Shown here piece after piece: positions 45,982 through 54,376 of a DNA stretch of 64,000 nt (positions are counted from its first letter, which is position 1; every line of letters starts with the position of its first letter). Under the pieces are notes generated by a model. The model ran no database searches. It worked only from the letters and a program-made list of their open reading frames with translations, and was not told where the DNA came from. A program made the translations under genes and the position numbers. Origin of the DNA: Pseudomonas sp. LS.1a (GTDB taxonomy: Bacteria > Pseudomonadota > Gammaproteobacteria > Pseudomonadales > Pseudomonadaceae); assembly GCF_022533585.1 (NCBI RefSeq), contig NZ_CP092827.1, forward strand, positions 1,652,001 to 1,716,000. Direction: 5' to 3'.

Positions 45982-46869
45982 TCAGTTGGCCAGCTCTACC
46001 AGCAGGCTCTTCAGATAGTCGCAGCCTTGCGCATCCAGCGGCTGCAGGGGCAGGCGTGGCGCGCCGACATCCTGGCCGAGCATTTTCAAACCGGCCTTGA
46101 TGGTGGTGGGCAGACCACGGCGGGTGATGTACTCCAGCAGTTCGTACTGGCGGTAGAACAGCGCGCGGGCTTCGGCCAGGTCGCCTTGCTGCACCGCGTC
46201 CCAAAGCGCCAGGTTCAGCGCCGGGATCAGGTTGGGTGCGGCGGTGCACCAGCCGGTGGCGCCGGCCACCAGGGCTTCCAGGGTGAGCGGGTTGCAACCG
46301 TTGTAGAAGGCCACCTGGCCATCGGTGGCCTTGAACAGGCGGTGCATGCGCTGGATGTCACCAGTGCTTTCCTTGACCATGGTCACATTCGGCACTTCGT
46401 TGAGGATGCGCAGGATCAGCTCCACCGACAGGTCGGTGCCGCTGGTGCCGGGGTTGTTGTAGAGCATGACCGGAATGTCGATGGCCGCACCCACCGCATT
46501 GTAGTGGGCGACCACTTCGGCTTCGGTGAGCTTCCAGTAGGAGATGGGCAGCACCATCACCGCGGTGGCGCCGCATGCCTGTGCCAGGCGGGCGCGCTGC
46601 ACGGTACGTGCGGTGGTCAGGTCGGAGACGCTGACCACGCTGGGCACGCGGCCGGCAATGCGCGCCTGGCTGAAGCGCACCACCGTTTCCCATTCACTGT
46701 CGGACAGGTAGGCGCCTTCGCCTGTGCTGCCCAGCGGTGCGATGGCGTGTACGCCGTCGGCGATCAGGCGGTCGATGGACGTGCCCAAGGCATCCAGGTC
46801 GAGCGTGCCGTCTGGCGTGAAGGGAGTGATGGTGTAGCCGATAACGCCGCGAATTACAGGTGTAGACAT
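45982..46869 (-). CDS. Dihydrodipicolinate synthase/N-acetylneuraminate lyase family protein
   Basis: 295-residue TIM-barrel Schiff-base enzyme. GSTGEGAYLSDSEW (about 47-60), LYNNPGTSG with the catalytic Tyr (about 137-145) and K166 in MVKEST are all intact. It is not the housekeeping DapA by context: it is paired with a class II aldolase, which points to breakdown of a sugar acid or hydroxy-oxo acid. The 44-base gap to the aldolase gene upstream suggests one transcript. Confidence 0.88.
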   Translation of the reverse strand: MSTPVIRGVIGYTITPFTPDGTLDLDALGTSIDRLIADGVHAIAPLGSTGEGAYLSDSEWETVVRFSQARIAGRVPSVVSVSDLTTARTVQRARLAQACGATAVMVLPISYWKLTEAEVVAHYNAVGAAIDIPVMLYNNPGTSGTDLSVELILRILNEVPNVTMVKESTGDIQRMHRLFKATDGQVAFYNGCNPLTLEALVAGATGWCTAAPNLIPALNLALWDAVQQGDLAEARALFYRQYELLEYITRRGLPTTIKAGLKMLGQDVGAPRLPLQPLDAQGCDYLKSLLVELAN

Positions 46870-46913
46870 AACCAGGCACCTCTGCCGTTGTTAAGGAAAG
46901 GGTACAGCTTCGA

Positions 46914-47696
46914 TCAGCCCAGGCAATCGCCATGGGCACGCAAGGCACGGCGTGCGTAGTAGCTGAACGCGGCGCCATGACGTTTGGGGGTGGAGATCCA
47001 GTCGTGGGCTTCCTTGCCCAGGGCATCCGGGATGGGGCGGATGTCACCGGCGCCCATGGCCAGCAGCTGCATCTTCGCTGCGCGCTCGAACAGCAGGGCG
47101 AGCACGCAGGCTTCCTCGATCGAGCGGCCGGCGATCAGCAGGCCGTGGTGGGAAAGCAGGATCGCGCGCTTGTCGCCGATCGCCCTGGAAATGATTTCAC
47201 CTTCTTCGTTGCCCACCGGTACGCCGGGCCATTCCTTGAGAAATGCGCAGTCGTCGAACAGCGGGCACAGGTCCATGTGCGAGATGGCCAGTGGCACTTC
47301 CAGCATCGACAGGGCGGCGCTGTGCAGCGGGTGGGTGTGGATGATGCAGTTGACGTCGGGGCGTGCGCGGTACAGCCAGCTGTGGAAGCGGTTGGCCGGG
47401 TTGGCCATGCCGCGGCCTTGCAACACGTTGAGGTCTTCGTCGACCACCAGCAGGTTGGAAGCGGCGATCTCGTCGAAGCCCAGGCCGAGTTGTTGCGTGT
47501 AGTAGGTGCCAGGCTGCTCGGCGCGGGCGGTGATCTGCCCGGCCAGGCCGGAGTCGTGGCCACCGTCGAACAGGATGCGGCAGGTGAGGGCGAGTTTTTG
47601 TCGAGGGGTGTAGGTGTTGTCGGCCAGCGCCGTCAGCATCTGCTGCTGGGCGAGTTTGACCAGTTGGTCCTTGGGGGTCTGCATGGTGGTCGTCAT
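46914..47696 (-). CDS. Class II aldolase/adducin family protein
   Basis: 260 residues. Metal-binding HTHPLHSAALSM (about 110-121) and LLSHHGLLIAG (about 172-182) with an N-terminal GLAGQITAR. The family includes fuculose-phosphate aldolases and decarboxylases; no phosphate-binding specificity can be read. ATG 47696 has AGGT at a suitable distance; an in-frame ATG at 47711 has none. First gene of the pair with the DapA-like lyase; a palindromic operator lies about 80 bases upstream. Confidence 0.87.
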   Translation of the reverse strand: MTTTMQTPKDQLVKLAQQQMLTALADNTYTPRQKLALTCRILFDGGHDSGLAGQITARAEQPGTYYTQQLGLGFDEIAASNLLVVDEDLNVLQGRGMANPANRFHSWLYRARPDVNCIIHTHPLHSAALSMLEVPLAISHMDLCPLFDDCAFLKEWPGVPVGNEEGEIISRAIGDKRAILLSHHGLLIAGRSIEEACVLALLFERAAKMQLLAMGAGDIRPIPDALGKEAHDWISTPKRHGAAFSYYARRALRAHGDCLG

Positions 47697-47772
47697 GGGC
47701 GGTACCTGCATGGGGAGGGGCGATGGATTGCTGATCGGCGAGGAACGCCGTCAGGACACAAATGCGATATTA

Positions 47773-47807
47773 ATGACACAAAGTGTCATATGCAAGCGAT
47801 GTGTCAT
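47773..47807. promoter_or_regulatory. Operator-like palindrome upstream of the aldolase gene
   Basis: ATGACAC-AAA-GTGTCAT (47773-47789) is a perfect inverted repeat, and a third half-site GTGTCAT follows at 47801-47807. It lies in the AT-rich part of the 224-base gap between the aldolase and CAP genes, where the aldolase promoter should be. The protein that binds it is not identifiable. Confidence 0.55.
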
Positions 47808-47920
47808 CATCAGCGCCAGTCATCTGAGACTGCGCGGGGGAAGGTATGGCGGGGTTGTCAGAGGTGGTGCAGGGCAACGATTGGCAGGCCAGCCCTGGTC
47901 AGAGGGCTGGCACGTGCCCT

Positions 47921-48781
47921 TCAAGGCGCGCCGAACAGCATCGTCCAGTAAACGCCGTTATCGCTACGCGAGTTCTCGGCAAAGGCCGCACCTACCTGGG
48001 TAAACACCGGGTTCATCAGGTTGGCGCAATGCCCGGGGCTGGCCAGCCAGCCTGCCATCGCCTTGCTCGGTGACCCCTGGCCTGCGGCAATGTTCTCGCC
48101 GATCTGTCGCCCACGGTAGCCGGCATCCCATGCCCGATCCGCGGGTAGATCACCGTCGAGGTCGCGGTGCGCGAAGAAATTGTCGTTGGCCATCGCCCGG
48201 CTGTGGCGCTGCGCCGCCGTTCCCAGGGCGGTGTTCCAGGTCAACGGCCGTGCAGCGGCAAAGCGCTTGCGACCACACAGGCGCGGCTTCGCCCGTGCAG
48301 CGTTCACCTGTGCCAGCAGCGCGTTGCTTGCCGATCGCCTATCGCCAAGCTGGGCATCGAGCAGGGGCCGAGCCAGCAGCACCCGCCATTCGTTGCGTGA
48401 GCGACTCACACCGATATCGGCATATTGGCTATCGAGCAGGGCTGCGCAGTAGTCGCTGCGGAGCATGTCAAAGGCCTCCTCGGCATCTTGCGCGCCGACC
48501 AGGCGGATGGCCCGCACCTTCACCGCCTGATAACCCGCAGCCTTCAATCCTTCTCGCAAACCCCCGTCGTAGCCGACCGGCAATGCCAGTTTCGGTTTCA
48601 GCACCAGCGGCGTCGAGCCCCGGACAATGCGCCGCTCGCAGCGTTGTGGCTGGGTGCGATAGTCGTTGATGGCTGCCACCAGTTGCCTTTCCCCGCTGGC
48701 ATGGGCGGGGTTGGCGAACAGGTGGAAAAAAGGGATGAAGCAGAGCGAGACAAAGGGGGAGCGACGGACTGCTTGGCGCAT
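47921..48781 (-). CDS. Exported CAP-domain (SCP/PR-1-like) protein
   Basis: 286 residues from ATG 48781. A signal peptide (RQAVRRSPFVSLCFIPFFHL, cleavage near AHA) precedes a middle region of unknown fold (residues about 35-140). The C-terminal CAP domain (about 155-286) has LTWNTALGTAAQRHSRAMA, FFAHRDLDGD, GENIAAGQGS and WLASPGHCANLMNP. Bacterial CAP proteins are envelope-associated, function mostly unknown. A longer start at 48814 would bury the signal peptide. Confidence 0.87.
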   Translation of the reverse strand: MRQAVRRSPFVSLCFIPFFHLFANPAHASGERQLVAAINDYRTQPQRCERRIVRGSTPLVLKPKLALPVGYDGGLREGLKAAGYQAVKVRAIRLVGAQDAEEAFDMLRSDYCAALLDSQYADIGVSRSRNEWRVLLARPLLDAQLGDRRSASNALLAQVNAARAKPRLCGRKRFAAARPLTWNTALGTAAQRHSRAMANDNFFAHRDLDGDLPADRAWDAGYRGRQIGENIAAGQGSPSKAMAGWLASPGHCANLMNPVFTQVGAAFAENSRSDNGVYWTMLFGAP

Positions 48782-48924
48782 GGGGTGAATGGCTCTGTTG
48801 GATAACGACGGCAAGGCCGATTTGAGGGCTCGGCTAAGACTGTGCGGCTCAATACAGGTTCACGTGTACGCGGTACAATTTTTCGCGGGTACTCAACTTG
48901 AATGCTGCAACAAGGTAAACCGCA

Positions 48925-49221
48925 ATGACACAAGCTACCGATCAGGCTTTTTACGACCGCGCGGATGCGCATATCGAACTGGCGAACCAGCAGATCGAGA
49001 AAATGGAAGACCTGGGCAAGGTCAGTGCCTCACTGACCTTCGGCGCCTCGCGCTTCAATGCCTGGATGAGTGCCCGCAGTTTCAAGACCAGTGCCGAACT
49101 GGCTGCCGCGCGGGAGGAGCTGTTGAAGTATTTCTGCGAGCAATACCGGATGATGCTCGAGGACAACCTGGACGAGCACATCGAGCATTTTGACCGGTAT
49201 GTGCTGGGCAAAAGCGACTGA
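48925..49221 (+). CDS. DUF3144 family protein
   Basis: 98-residue helical cytosolic protein: FYDRADAHIELANQQ near the start and VSASLTFGASRFNAWMSA in the middle are the family pattern; the C-terminal helices are acidic. AAGGTAAACCGCA precedes the ATG. Function unknown. Divergent from the CAP gene; soxR is convergent downstream. Confidence 0.85.
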   Translation: MTQATDQAFYDRADAHIELANQQIEKMEDLGKVSASLTFGASRFNAWMSARSFKTSAELAAAREELLKYFCEQYRMMLEDNLDEHIEHFDRYVLGKSD

Positions 49222-49328
49222 ACCATGGGGGCGCGATCTCATGGAACTGCACAAGGCTCATTGAATTAGCAGGGACCCTGTGGGAGCCGACCGCTTGCGA
49301 ATTCAGTCTTCTACCCGCCAGCGCAGCC

Positions 49329-49784
49329 TTATCGGGCCTTCTTTTCCAGAATCCGCGCCCCGGTACCTTCCTTGCCCAGCACATCCTCGGGGTTGCGCAG
49401 CGGGCATTCTTCCAGCGACAGGCAGCCGCAACCAATGCAGTTGTCCAGGCTGTCGCGCAACGCTTCCAGGGTGCGAATGCGGGCGTTCAGGTCTTCGCGC
49501 CAGGCGGTCGACATCTCGCCCCATTGCGCTGCCGTGAGTTTGCTGTTGGGCGCGTAGCGGCTGAAGGCCTGCCTGATTTCCTCAAGCGGAATACCCGTGC
49601 GTTGCGCCACCTTGATGATGGCCAGCGTACGCAACACCAGCGAAGGATAACGGCGCTGGTTACCCGCCGTACGGATGCTGGCGATCAGCCCCTTGGTCTC
49701 GTAGAAGTGCAGTGCAGACACCGCCACGCCGCTGCGTTTGGCCACTTCACCTACCGTTAGCATCCGTGTGTTGTCCGCTGTCAT
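49329..49784 (-). CDS. soxR: Redox-sensitive regulator SoxR
   Basis: MerR-family activator, 151 residues. [24 protein letters not shown] (two parts, about 9-29), a dimer helix, then the 2Fe-2S cysteines [12 protein letters not shown] (about 115-126). In pseudomonads SoxR responds to redox-cycling compounds and drives pumps or oxidoreductases rather than soxS. ATG 49784 was chosen over a 30-residue upstream extension because the SoxR box at 49794 lies inside that extension. Confidence 0.94.
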   Translation of the reverse strand: MTADNTRMLTVGEVAKRSGVAVSALHFYETKGLIASIRTAGNQRRYPSLVLRTLAIIKVAQRTGIPLEEIRQAFSRYAPNSKLTAAQWGEMSTAWREDLNARIRTLEALRDSLDNCIGCGCLSLEECPLRNPEDVLGKEGTGARILEKKAR

Positions 49785-49793
49785 GCCTGCCGA

Positions 49794-49811
49794 CCTCAAG
49801 TTAAGTTGAGC
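49794..49811. promoter_or_regulatory. SoxR box
   Basis: CCTCAAGTTAAGTTGAGC differs at two positions from the perfect palindrome CCTCAAGTTAACTTGAGG known for SoxR. It lies 10 bases upstream of the soxR ATG, implying autoregulation; no plus-strand target gene starts nearby. Confidence 0.82.
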
Positions 49812-49913
49812 TCTTATAGTCCTGCCCGATCTCCTTCGCAACCGCTTTCCCCGGAGCACGCCCGGCGCTCCCACCGCGACCGCATTGACCTCAAACCATG
49901 CGCGAACGCTGCG

Positions 49914-49956
49914 GGAGCTGGCTTGCCGGCGATGGGCCGCATAGCGGCCCCGATTG
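49914..49956. repeat. Hairpin repeat between soxR and the GntR gene
   Basis: GGGAGCTGGCTTGCCGGCGATGGGCCGCATAGCGGCCCC, described as two hairpins: a CTGGCTTGCCGG palindrome and a GGGCCGC/GCGGCCC stem. It resembles a third intergenic repeat type (compare the hairpin near 41817) and ends at the 3' edge of the GntR gene, where it may stop transcription. Confidence 0.45.
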
Positions 49957-49961
49957 CCCGA

Positions 49962-50699
49962 TCAGGGCGGCGACCGATCGCGGCGTATCTGGGTAACCAG
50001 GGTAAAGCGGTCATCCGGGTGCACCGTCTCGGAAACCGCCATCAGGTCGCCGTTTTCCTCGCGGTAATGGCGAATGATCTTCAGCCCCGGTGAGCCTGCC
50101 TCGGCCTTCAGCACCCGGGCCATTTCCGCGGTCAGCAACACTGCCCGCACCTGCTGGTCGACCACTGCGATCGCCCGGCCATAGTGCTGCTCGATCAGCC
50201 CTGCAATCAGCTGGTCGGGGTGCTCGCGGGCCAAATCTATGACCGCGGCATAGTCGCGCTGCGCGTACACATCGGTCCAGCACAGCGGCGCCGCGTTGTG
50301 GACACGGTCGACGCGGACGCTCGACACGCAGAAGTAATGCTCGCCCGGTACCAGCCCCAGCCGCGCCGCCTCGCTCAGGTCGGCGACGAAGTGGCGCACG
50401 TCCTGGATTTCCCGTTGCTGGGTTTCCGCCAGGTGTGCCAGGTCCGCCACGCTGGCCAGTGACTGCGAGTAGCCACCGCGCGGGCTGCTGGCCTCCACCC
50501 GGGTGCCCACGCGCTTGCGCCGCGATACCAGCCCTTGGTTGAGCAACTGGTTGATCGCCGCGCGCACCGTGTGCCGGCTTACATCGTAAAGGTCGCACAG
50601 CTCGAACTCGGTCGGCAGCAGGCTGCCCACCGGGTAGCGGCCGCTGGCGATGCCCTCCATCAAGTCCTTTGCCACGGTGGTATAGCGCGTCGGGTTCAT
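49962..50699 (-). CDS. GntR/HutC-family transcriptional regulator with UTRA domain
   Basis: 245 residues from ATG 50699. Winged helix (KDLMEGIASGRYPVGSLLPTE, read as two parts, and SRHTVRAAINQLLNQGLV, about 8-65), followed by a UTRA ligand-binding domain (about 85-240). Ligand unknown; HutC/PhnF relatives sense histidine derivatives, phosphonates or sugars. No obvious target operon adjoins it; the GNAT gene 59 bases upstream on the same strand may be its operon partner. Confidence 0.85.
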   Translation of the reverse strand: MNPTRYTTVAKDLMEGIASGRYPVGSLLPTEFELCDLYDVSRHTVRAAINQLLNQGLVSRRKRVGTRVEASSPRGGYSQSLASVADLAHLAETQQREIQDVRHFVADLSEAARLGLVPGEHYFCVSSVRVDRVHNAAPLCWTDVYAQRDYAAVIDLAREHPDQLIAGLIEQHYGRAIAVVDQQVRAVLLTAEMARVLKAEAGSPGLKIIRHYREENGDLMAVSETVHPDDRFTLVTQIRRDRSPP

Positions 50700-50758
50700 G
50701 CCGTTGGTCTGTCTCGCGAATTTGTAGCAGCGCCAGGGGCGCAAAGCGGCACCGGAAA

Positions 50759-51202
50759 TCAGGCCTGGGCGGGCAGGCTCATATGCAACAACGGGAACGG
50801 CCGGCCTTCGCCGTCCAGCGCTGAGCGGCCGGTCTGGATGAAACCGTAGTGCCGATAGAACCCCACTGCCTGCGGGTTTTGCTCGTTGACATCGACGCTC
50901 ATCGTGCTGCGCGACTGACGGCCGAAATCCAGCAGCGCGCGGCCTATGCCCTGGCCGTGGCGTTCGGGGTCGACGAAGAGCATCTCCACGTGGTTTTCAT
51001 TGAAGCCGATGAACCCCAGCGGGCGGTCATCGGTGTCTACCGCAACCCAGAGTTCGACGGCCGGGAGGTAGACGTCGCGCAATTGCGGCAGCAGCGCCTC
51101 GATGTCGGACGCTTGCAGAAAGTGATGGGTGGCGCGCACGGCGCGCAGCCAGATGTCGAGCAGCTGCGGGTGGTCTGCAGCGATGCTTTGGCGAATGATC
51201 AT
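50759..51202 (-). CDS. GNAT-family N-acetyltransferase
   Basis: 147 residues. Acetyl-CoA loop ERHGQGIGRALLD (about 80-92), FIGFNENHVEMLFVDP before it and NPQAVGFYRHYGF (about 107-119) after it: YjaB-like GNAT. Substrate unknown. ATG 51202 is followed directly by MIIRQSIAADHPQLLDIW. Confidence 0.88.
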   Translation of the reverse strand: MIIRQSIAADHPQLLDIWLRAVRATHHFLQASDIEALLPQLRDVYLPAVELWVAVDTDDRPLGFIGFNENHVEMLFVDPERHGQGIGRALLDFGRQSRSTMSVDVNEQNPQAVGFYRHYGFIQTGRSALDGEGRPFPLLHMSLPAQA

Positions 51203-51325
51203 GGAGTCATGCCTGGGCGGTGTATGGCCTGGGGAGTGCGGGATGAAGGAAAAGGGTACCCGGATTGTGTGGGGCGGGGCAATGGACGGTGGGGCAGGAC
51301 ATCAGTTGATGTGTCGGCCGGGCCG

Positions 51326-51410
51326 GCCCTTTCGCGGGTAAACCCGCTCCCACAAGCACGGCACTGCCCTCGAGCCCGGCGCCGTACCTGTGGGAGCGGG
51401 TTTACCCGCG
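51326..51410. repeat. REP element pair (inverted)
   Basis: CCCTTTCGCGGGTAAACCCG and inverted CGGGTTTACCCGCGA about 30 bases apart. It ends 4 bases before the restored lysA stop codon. Confidence 0.85.
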
Positions 51411-51413
51411 ATC

Positions 51414-52660
51414 TCAGAAGCCCGCCTCCAGACCCAGCAGGTCCTGTACCGTCTGCCTGCGGCGAATCATCCGCAGCGCCCCAGCCTCGATCAGGAACTC
51501 CGGCAGCAAAGGCCGGCTGTTGTAGTTCGACGACATCGACGCGCCATAGGCCCCGGCGTCGTGGATCACCAGCAGGTCACCCACCTGCGCCAGGGCAGGT
51601 CATGCGGGGTCAGTTCCTGGTCATCCTGGGTAAATACATCGCCCGACTCGCACAGCGGCCCGGCCACCACGGTCGGCTGCCGTGGGCGCTCCACCGGCTG
51701 GCCGTTGGCGTCGAGCAGGGTCATGCGGTGGTAGGCCCCGTACATCGCCGGGCGCATCAGGTCGTTGAAGCCGGCATCGATCATGACGAAGGTATTGCGG
51801 CCCACCTGCTTCACGGCGCGCACCTCGGCCACCAGGTAACCCGATTCCGCCACCAGGAAGCGCCCTGGCTCGATCTCCATGCGCACGGGGTGGCCCAGCA
51901 TCGCTTCGATTTCCTTGCGTGCCACGGCCCAGGTCCGGGCGTAGCGTTGCAGGTCGACCGGCTTGTCGCTGCTGCGGTACGGGGTGGAAAGCCCGCCGCC
52001 AATGGAGAACGCCTCGATGTCCACGCCCAGGCGGCCGATCAGCTCGATCATCGAGCGGGCCACTTGCTCCAGGTGCTGGTAATCCACCCCGGAGCCAATG
52101 TGCATGTGCACGCCCACCAGGTGCAGGCCATGGGTTTTAACGCAGGCCAGCGCTTCGCCCAGCTCTTCGTGCCAGATGCCGTGCTTGCTGTTCTCGCCAC
52201 CGGTGTTGGTCTTGCGGCTGTGGCCGTGGCCGAAGCCGGGGTTGATGCGGATCCACACGCGGTGGCCGGGAGAGCGTTCACCCAGTTGGCGCAGCATGTC
52301 GATGGAACCGGCGTTGACTTCGATCTTCGAGGCCACCACCCGCTCCAGGGTCGGCCGGTCCAGCGCATCGCAGGTCAGCACCACGCCGGCAGGGTCGCCA
52401 TCCACGCTTGCACCCGCGGCAAAAGCCCGTTCCATTTCGCCCAGCGACACCGCATCCAGCACCAGACCGTGGGCGCGCATCAGGCGCAGCACATGCAGGT
52501 TGGGGTTGGCCTTCTGGGCGAAGCGCACGGTGTCGAACACCTTCAGCTGTTCGACCCGTTCGGCGATGGTGCCGGCGTCGTAGGCCCACAGCGGCGAGCC
52601 GTGCTGGCGAACTGCGTCGGCCAGAAGAGTGAAGGGTGCAGTCATGGTGGCGTTACTCAT
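51414..52660 (-). pseudogene. lysA: Diaminopimelate decarboxylase, frameshifted near the C-terminus
   Basis: Alanine-racemase-fold PLP enzyme that makes lysine from meso-diaminopimelate. K50 in FAQKANPN, HMHIGSG, the GGGLSTPY loop and CESGDVFTQDD are intact. After ELTPHDLP the frame goes off and stops at 51566. With one extra base near 51591-51596 it continues LAQVGDLLVIHDAGAYG, then SSNYNSRPLLPE to 51414, about 415 residues. The lost end contains the substrate-site Tyr of the AGAYG block, so a real deletion would inactivate it. Divergent from lysR. The start could also be ATG 52645. Confidence 0.85.
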
Positions 52661-52697
52661 ATAAGGAAGGCCACGAGGATGAGCCAAAGCAGGAATT

Positions 52698-52742
52698 CAG
52701 AAAAATAGCTATTTTTCTGTCGGTCATTCATATCTGATATGA
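52698..52742. promoter_or_regulatory. Two palindromes in the lysA-lysR intergenic region
   Basis: A perfect 22-base palindrome CAGAAAAATAGCTATTTTTCTG (52698-52719) and a 15-base palindrome TCATATC-T-GATATGA (52728-52742) lie between the divergent starts. LysR-type regulators bind such dyads beside the target promoter. Confidence 0.65.
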
Positions 52743-52768
52743 CCATTGCCGACTTACCGGGTTTTGCC

Positions 52769-53673
52769 ATGAAACTGTCCGTCCGCCATATTGAAGTGTT
52801 CCGCGCCATCATGGCCGCTGGCAGTGTCACTGGTGCGGCGCGCCTGCTGTTCACCTCGCAGCCCACTGTCAGCCGCGAACTGGCGCGGCTGGAGCAGGTA
52901 ACCGGGCTGAACCTGTTCGAGCGCGAGGGTGGGCGCCTGGTGGCGACCGCCCAGGCGTTGCTGCTGATCGAGGAGGTTGAGCGGGCCTACGTAGGGCTGG
53001 AGCGCATCGACCGCTTTGCCCAGGCCATCCGCAATTTCGAACAGGGTCGGCTGGCCATAACCTGCCTGCCGCTGTTTTCCCAGACCTTGCTACCCAAGGC
53101 TTGCCAGCGCTTTCACCAGCAGCACCGGGGCGTGAGCGTGAGTATCCTGGCGCAGGAGTCGCCTTTGCTGGAGGAATCACTGGTGGCCCAGCAGCATGAC
53201 CTGGGCCTGACCGAGGTCGAGCAGATACCGCGTGGCGCCTACGGCGAATTGCTGTTCAGCGCCAACATGGTGTGCGTGCTGCCCGAGGGGCATCCGCTGC
53301 AGGCCCGGGCCGAGCTGGAATTGAGCGATTTTCACGAGGTCGACTTCATCAACCTGGCCAGCCTCGACACCTACCGGCAGCGCCTGGACCAGCACTTCCG
53401 TGCGGCGGGGGTGAACCGCCGCACGGTCATCGAGACCACCAGTGCTGCCTCGGTGTGCGCCATGGTCCGGCAAGGCCTGGGGTGGCGATCATCAACCCGC
53501 TGAGTGGGCTGGAGGCGGCGCAGGGCGGGTTGCCGATTCGGCGGTTGCGGGTGTCGGTGCCGTACCAGGTGATGCTGATAAGGCCGGACCATCGGCCGGC
53601 TTCGGCAGCGGTGGAGCCGTTTTGCCAGGCGTTGCGGGTGCAGGCCCGGGAGATGCAGCAAGCGCTGGCATGA
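52769..53673 (+). pseudogene. lysR: LysR-family regulator of lysA, frameshifted
   Basis: N-terminal HTH (HIEVFRAIMAAGSVTGAARL, then TSQPTVSRELARLE, about 5-40) and a LysR substrate-binding domain. The frame runs to 53503; adding one G to the G4 run at 53479-53482 restores GLGVAIINPLSG and continues to 53673, about 301 residues, the family norm. Position opposite lysA and the two dyads suggest the lysA activator, sensing diaminopimelate by analogy with E. coli LysR. The start could be ATG 52739 or 52769; neither has a good Shine-Dalgarno. Confidence 0.82.
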
Positions 53674-53749
53674 TCGTTGTGGGGGGAACTGCCTTGCACA
53701 AAACCTGAAAGCTGGCGCGATCACTGTGGGAGCGCCGGTATTCAGTTCG

Positions 53750-54046
53750 TTACAGCTCGCAGACGAAGGTACCAGTCCCGGCCAGGATGTTCTCCAGGGT
53801 TTCCTTCACTTCATCCATGTCACTCAACTCGCTGGTCAGGTTGATCTCCAGCACCTCATCGCCCTTCAGTGCATCGCGGTCGCCGGCCGCCACTTCGATC
53901 AGCAGGCGCTTGGCGCTCAGGGTCACTTTCAACCCGTCCAGTGTCGACGGCTCGTCATCCAGGGTCAGGTCGACGGTGTCTTCGTCCGGGTAGCGGGTCA
54001 GCAGGAACATCTGACCCTTGTCGCTGTGGCAGCACAGGGTCGCCAT
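53750..54046 (-). CDS. Small acidic protein, unknown function
   Basis: 98 residues from ATG 54046, which has GAGGAAG 8 bases upstream. A longer start at 54103 (adding MQINTALLFATPCDDEEDN) has no Shine-Dalgarno but is possible. Strongly acidic, with FLLTRYPDEDTVDLTLDDEP near the start and no membrane segment or Cys motif beyond CC at residues 5-6. No family recognised. Convergent with lysR, divergent from gdhB. Confidence 0.65.
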   Translation of the reverse strand: MATLCCHSDKGQMFLLTRYPDEDTVDLTLDDEPSTLDGLKVTLSAKRLLIEVAAGDRDALKGDEVLEINLTSELSDMDEVKETLENILAGTGTFVCEL

Positions 54047-54376
54047 GTTGTCTTCCTCGTCATCGCAAGGGGTGGCGAACAGCAGGGCAGTATTGATTTG
54101 CATGGACAAGGCTCGGATCAAAGGAAACGGAAGGGAATTCTGACAGTCTTGCCGGCAGGCATAAACGTAAAGTTACCGCCCCTTGACCGAAATTGTCGCA
54201 GCGCTGCAAGCCTTGTGACCGATCAGTCGTTAAGCTTCGGCGAGCCCTGGGCGTGCCTGCGCACGTTCAACGCCTGGTTTTACCGTCCGCCTTGCCACGG
54301 GTTGGCTATCGTTGATCCGTACACGGCGCACGCAGCGACGCTTCAACTATTACAAAGCCCAAGCGGAGTACCACAG
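54047..54376. other. Gap upstream of gdhB
   Basis: 330 bases between the divergent small acidic gene and gdhB. It should hold both promoters. I see no clear operator or hairpin; an in-frame extension of gdhB through it (open back to 53726) lacks family features and overlaps the opposite gene, so it is not taken as coding. Confidence 0.5.

Noticed and set aside
47846..48073. 75-codon plus-strand frame near the operator dyad as a regulator gene
   Set aside because: Most of it overlaps the CAP gene antisense, and no HTH is visible.
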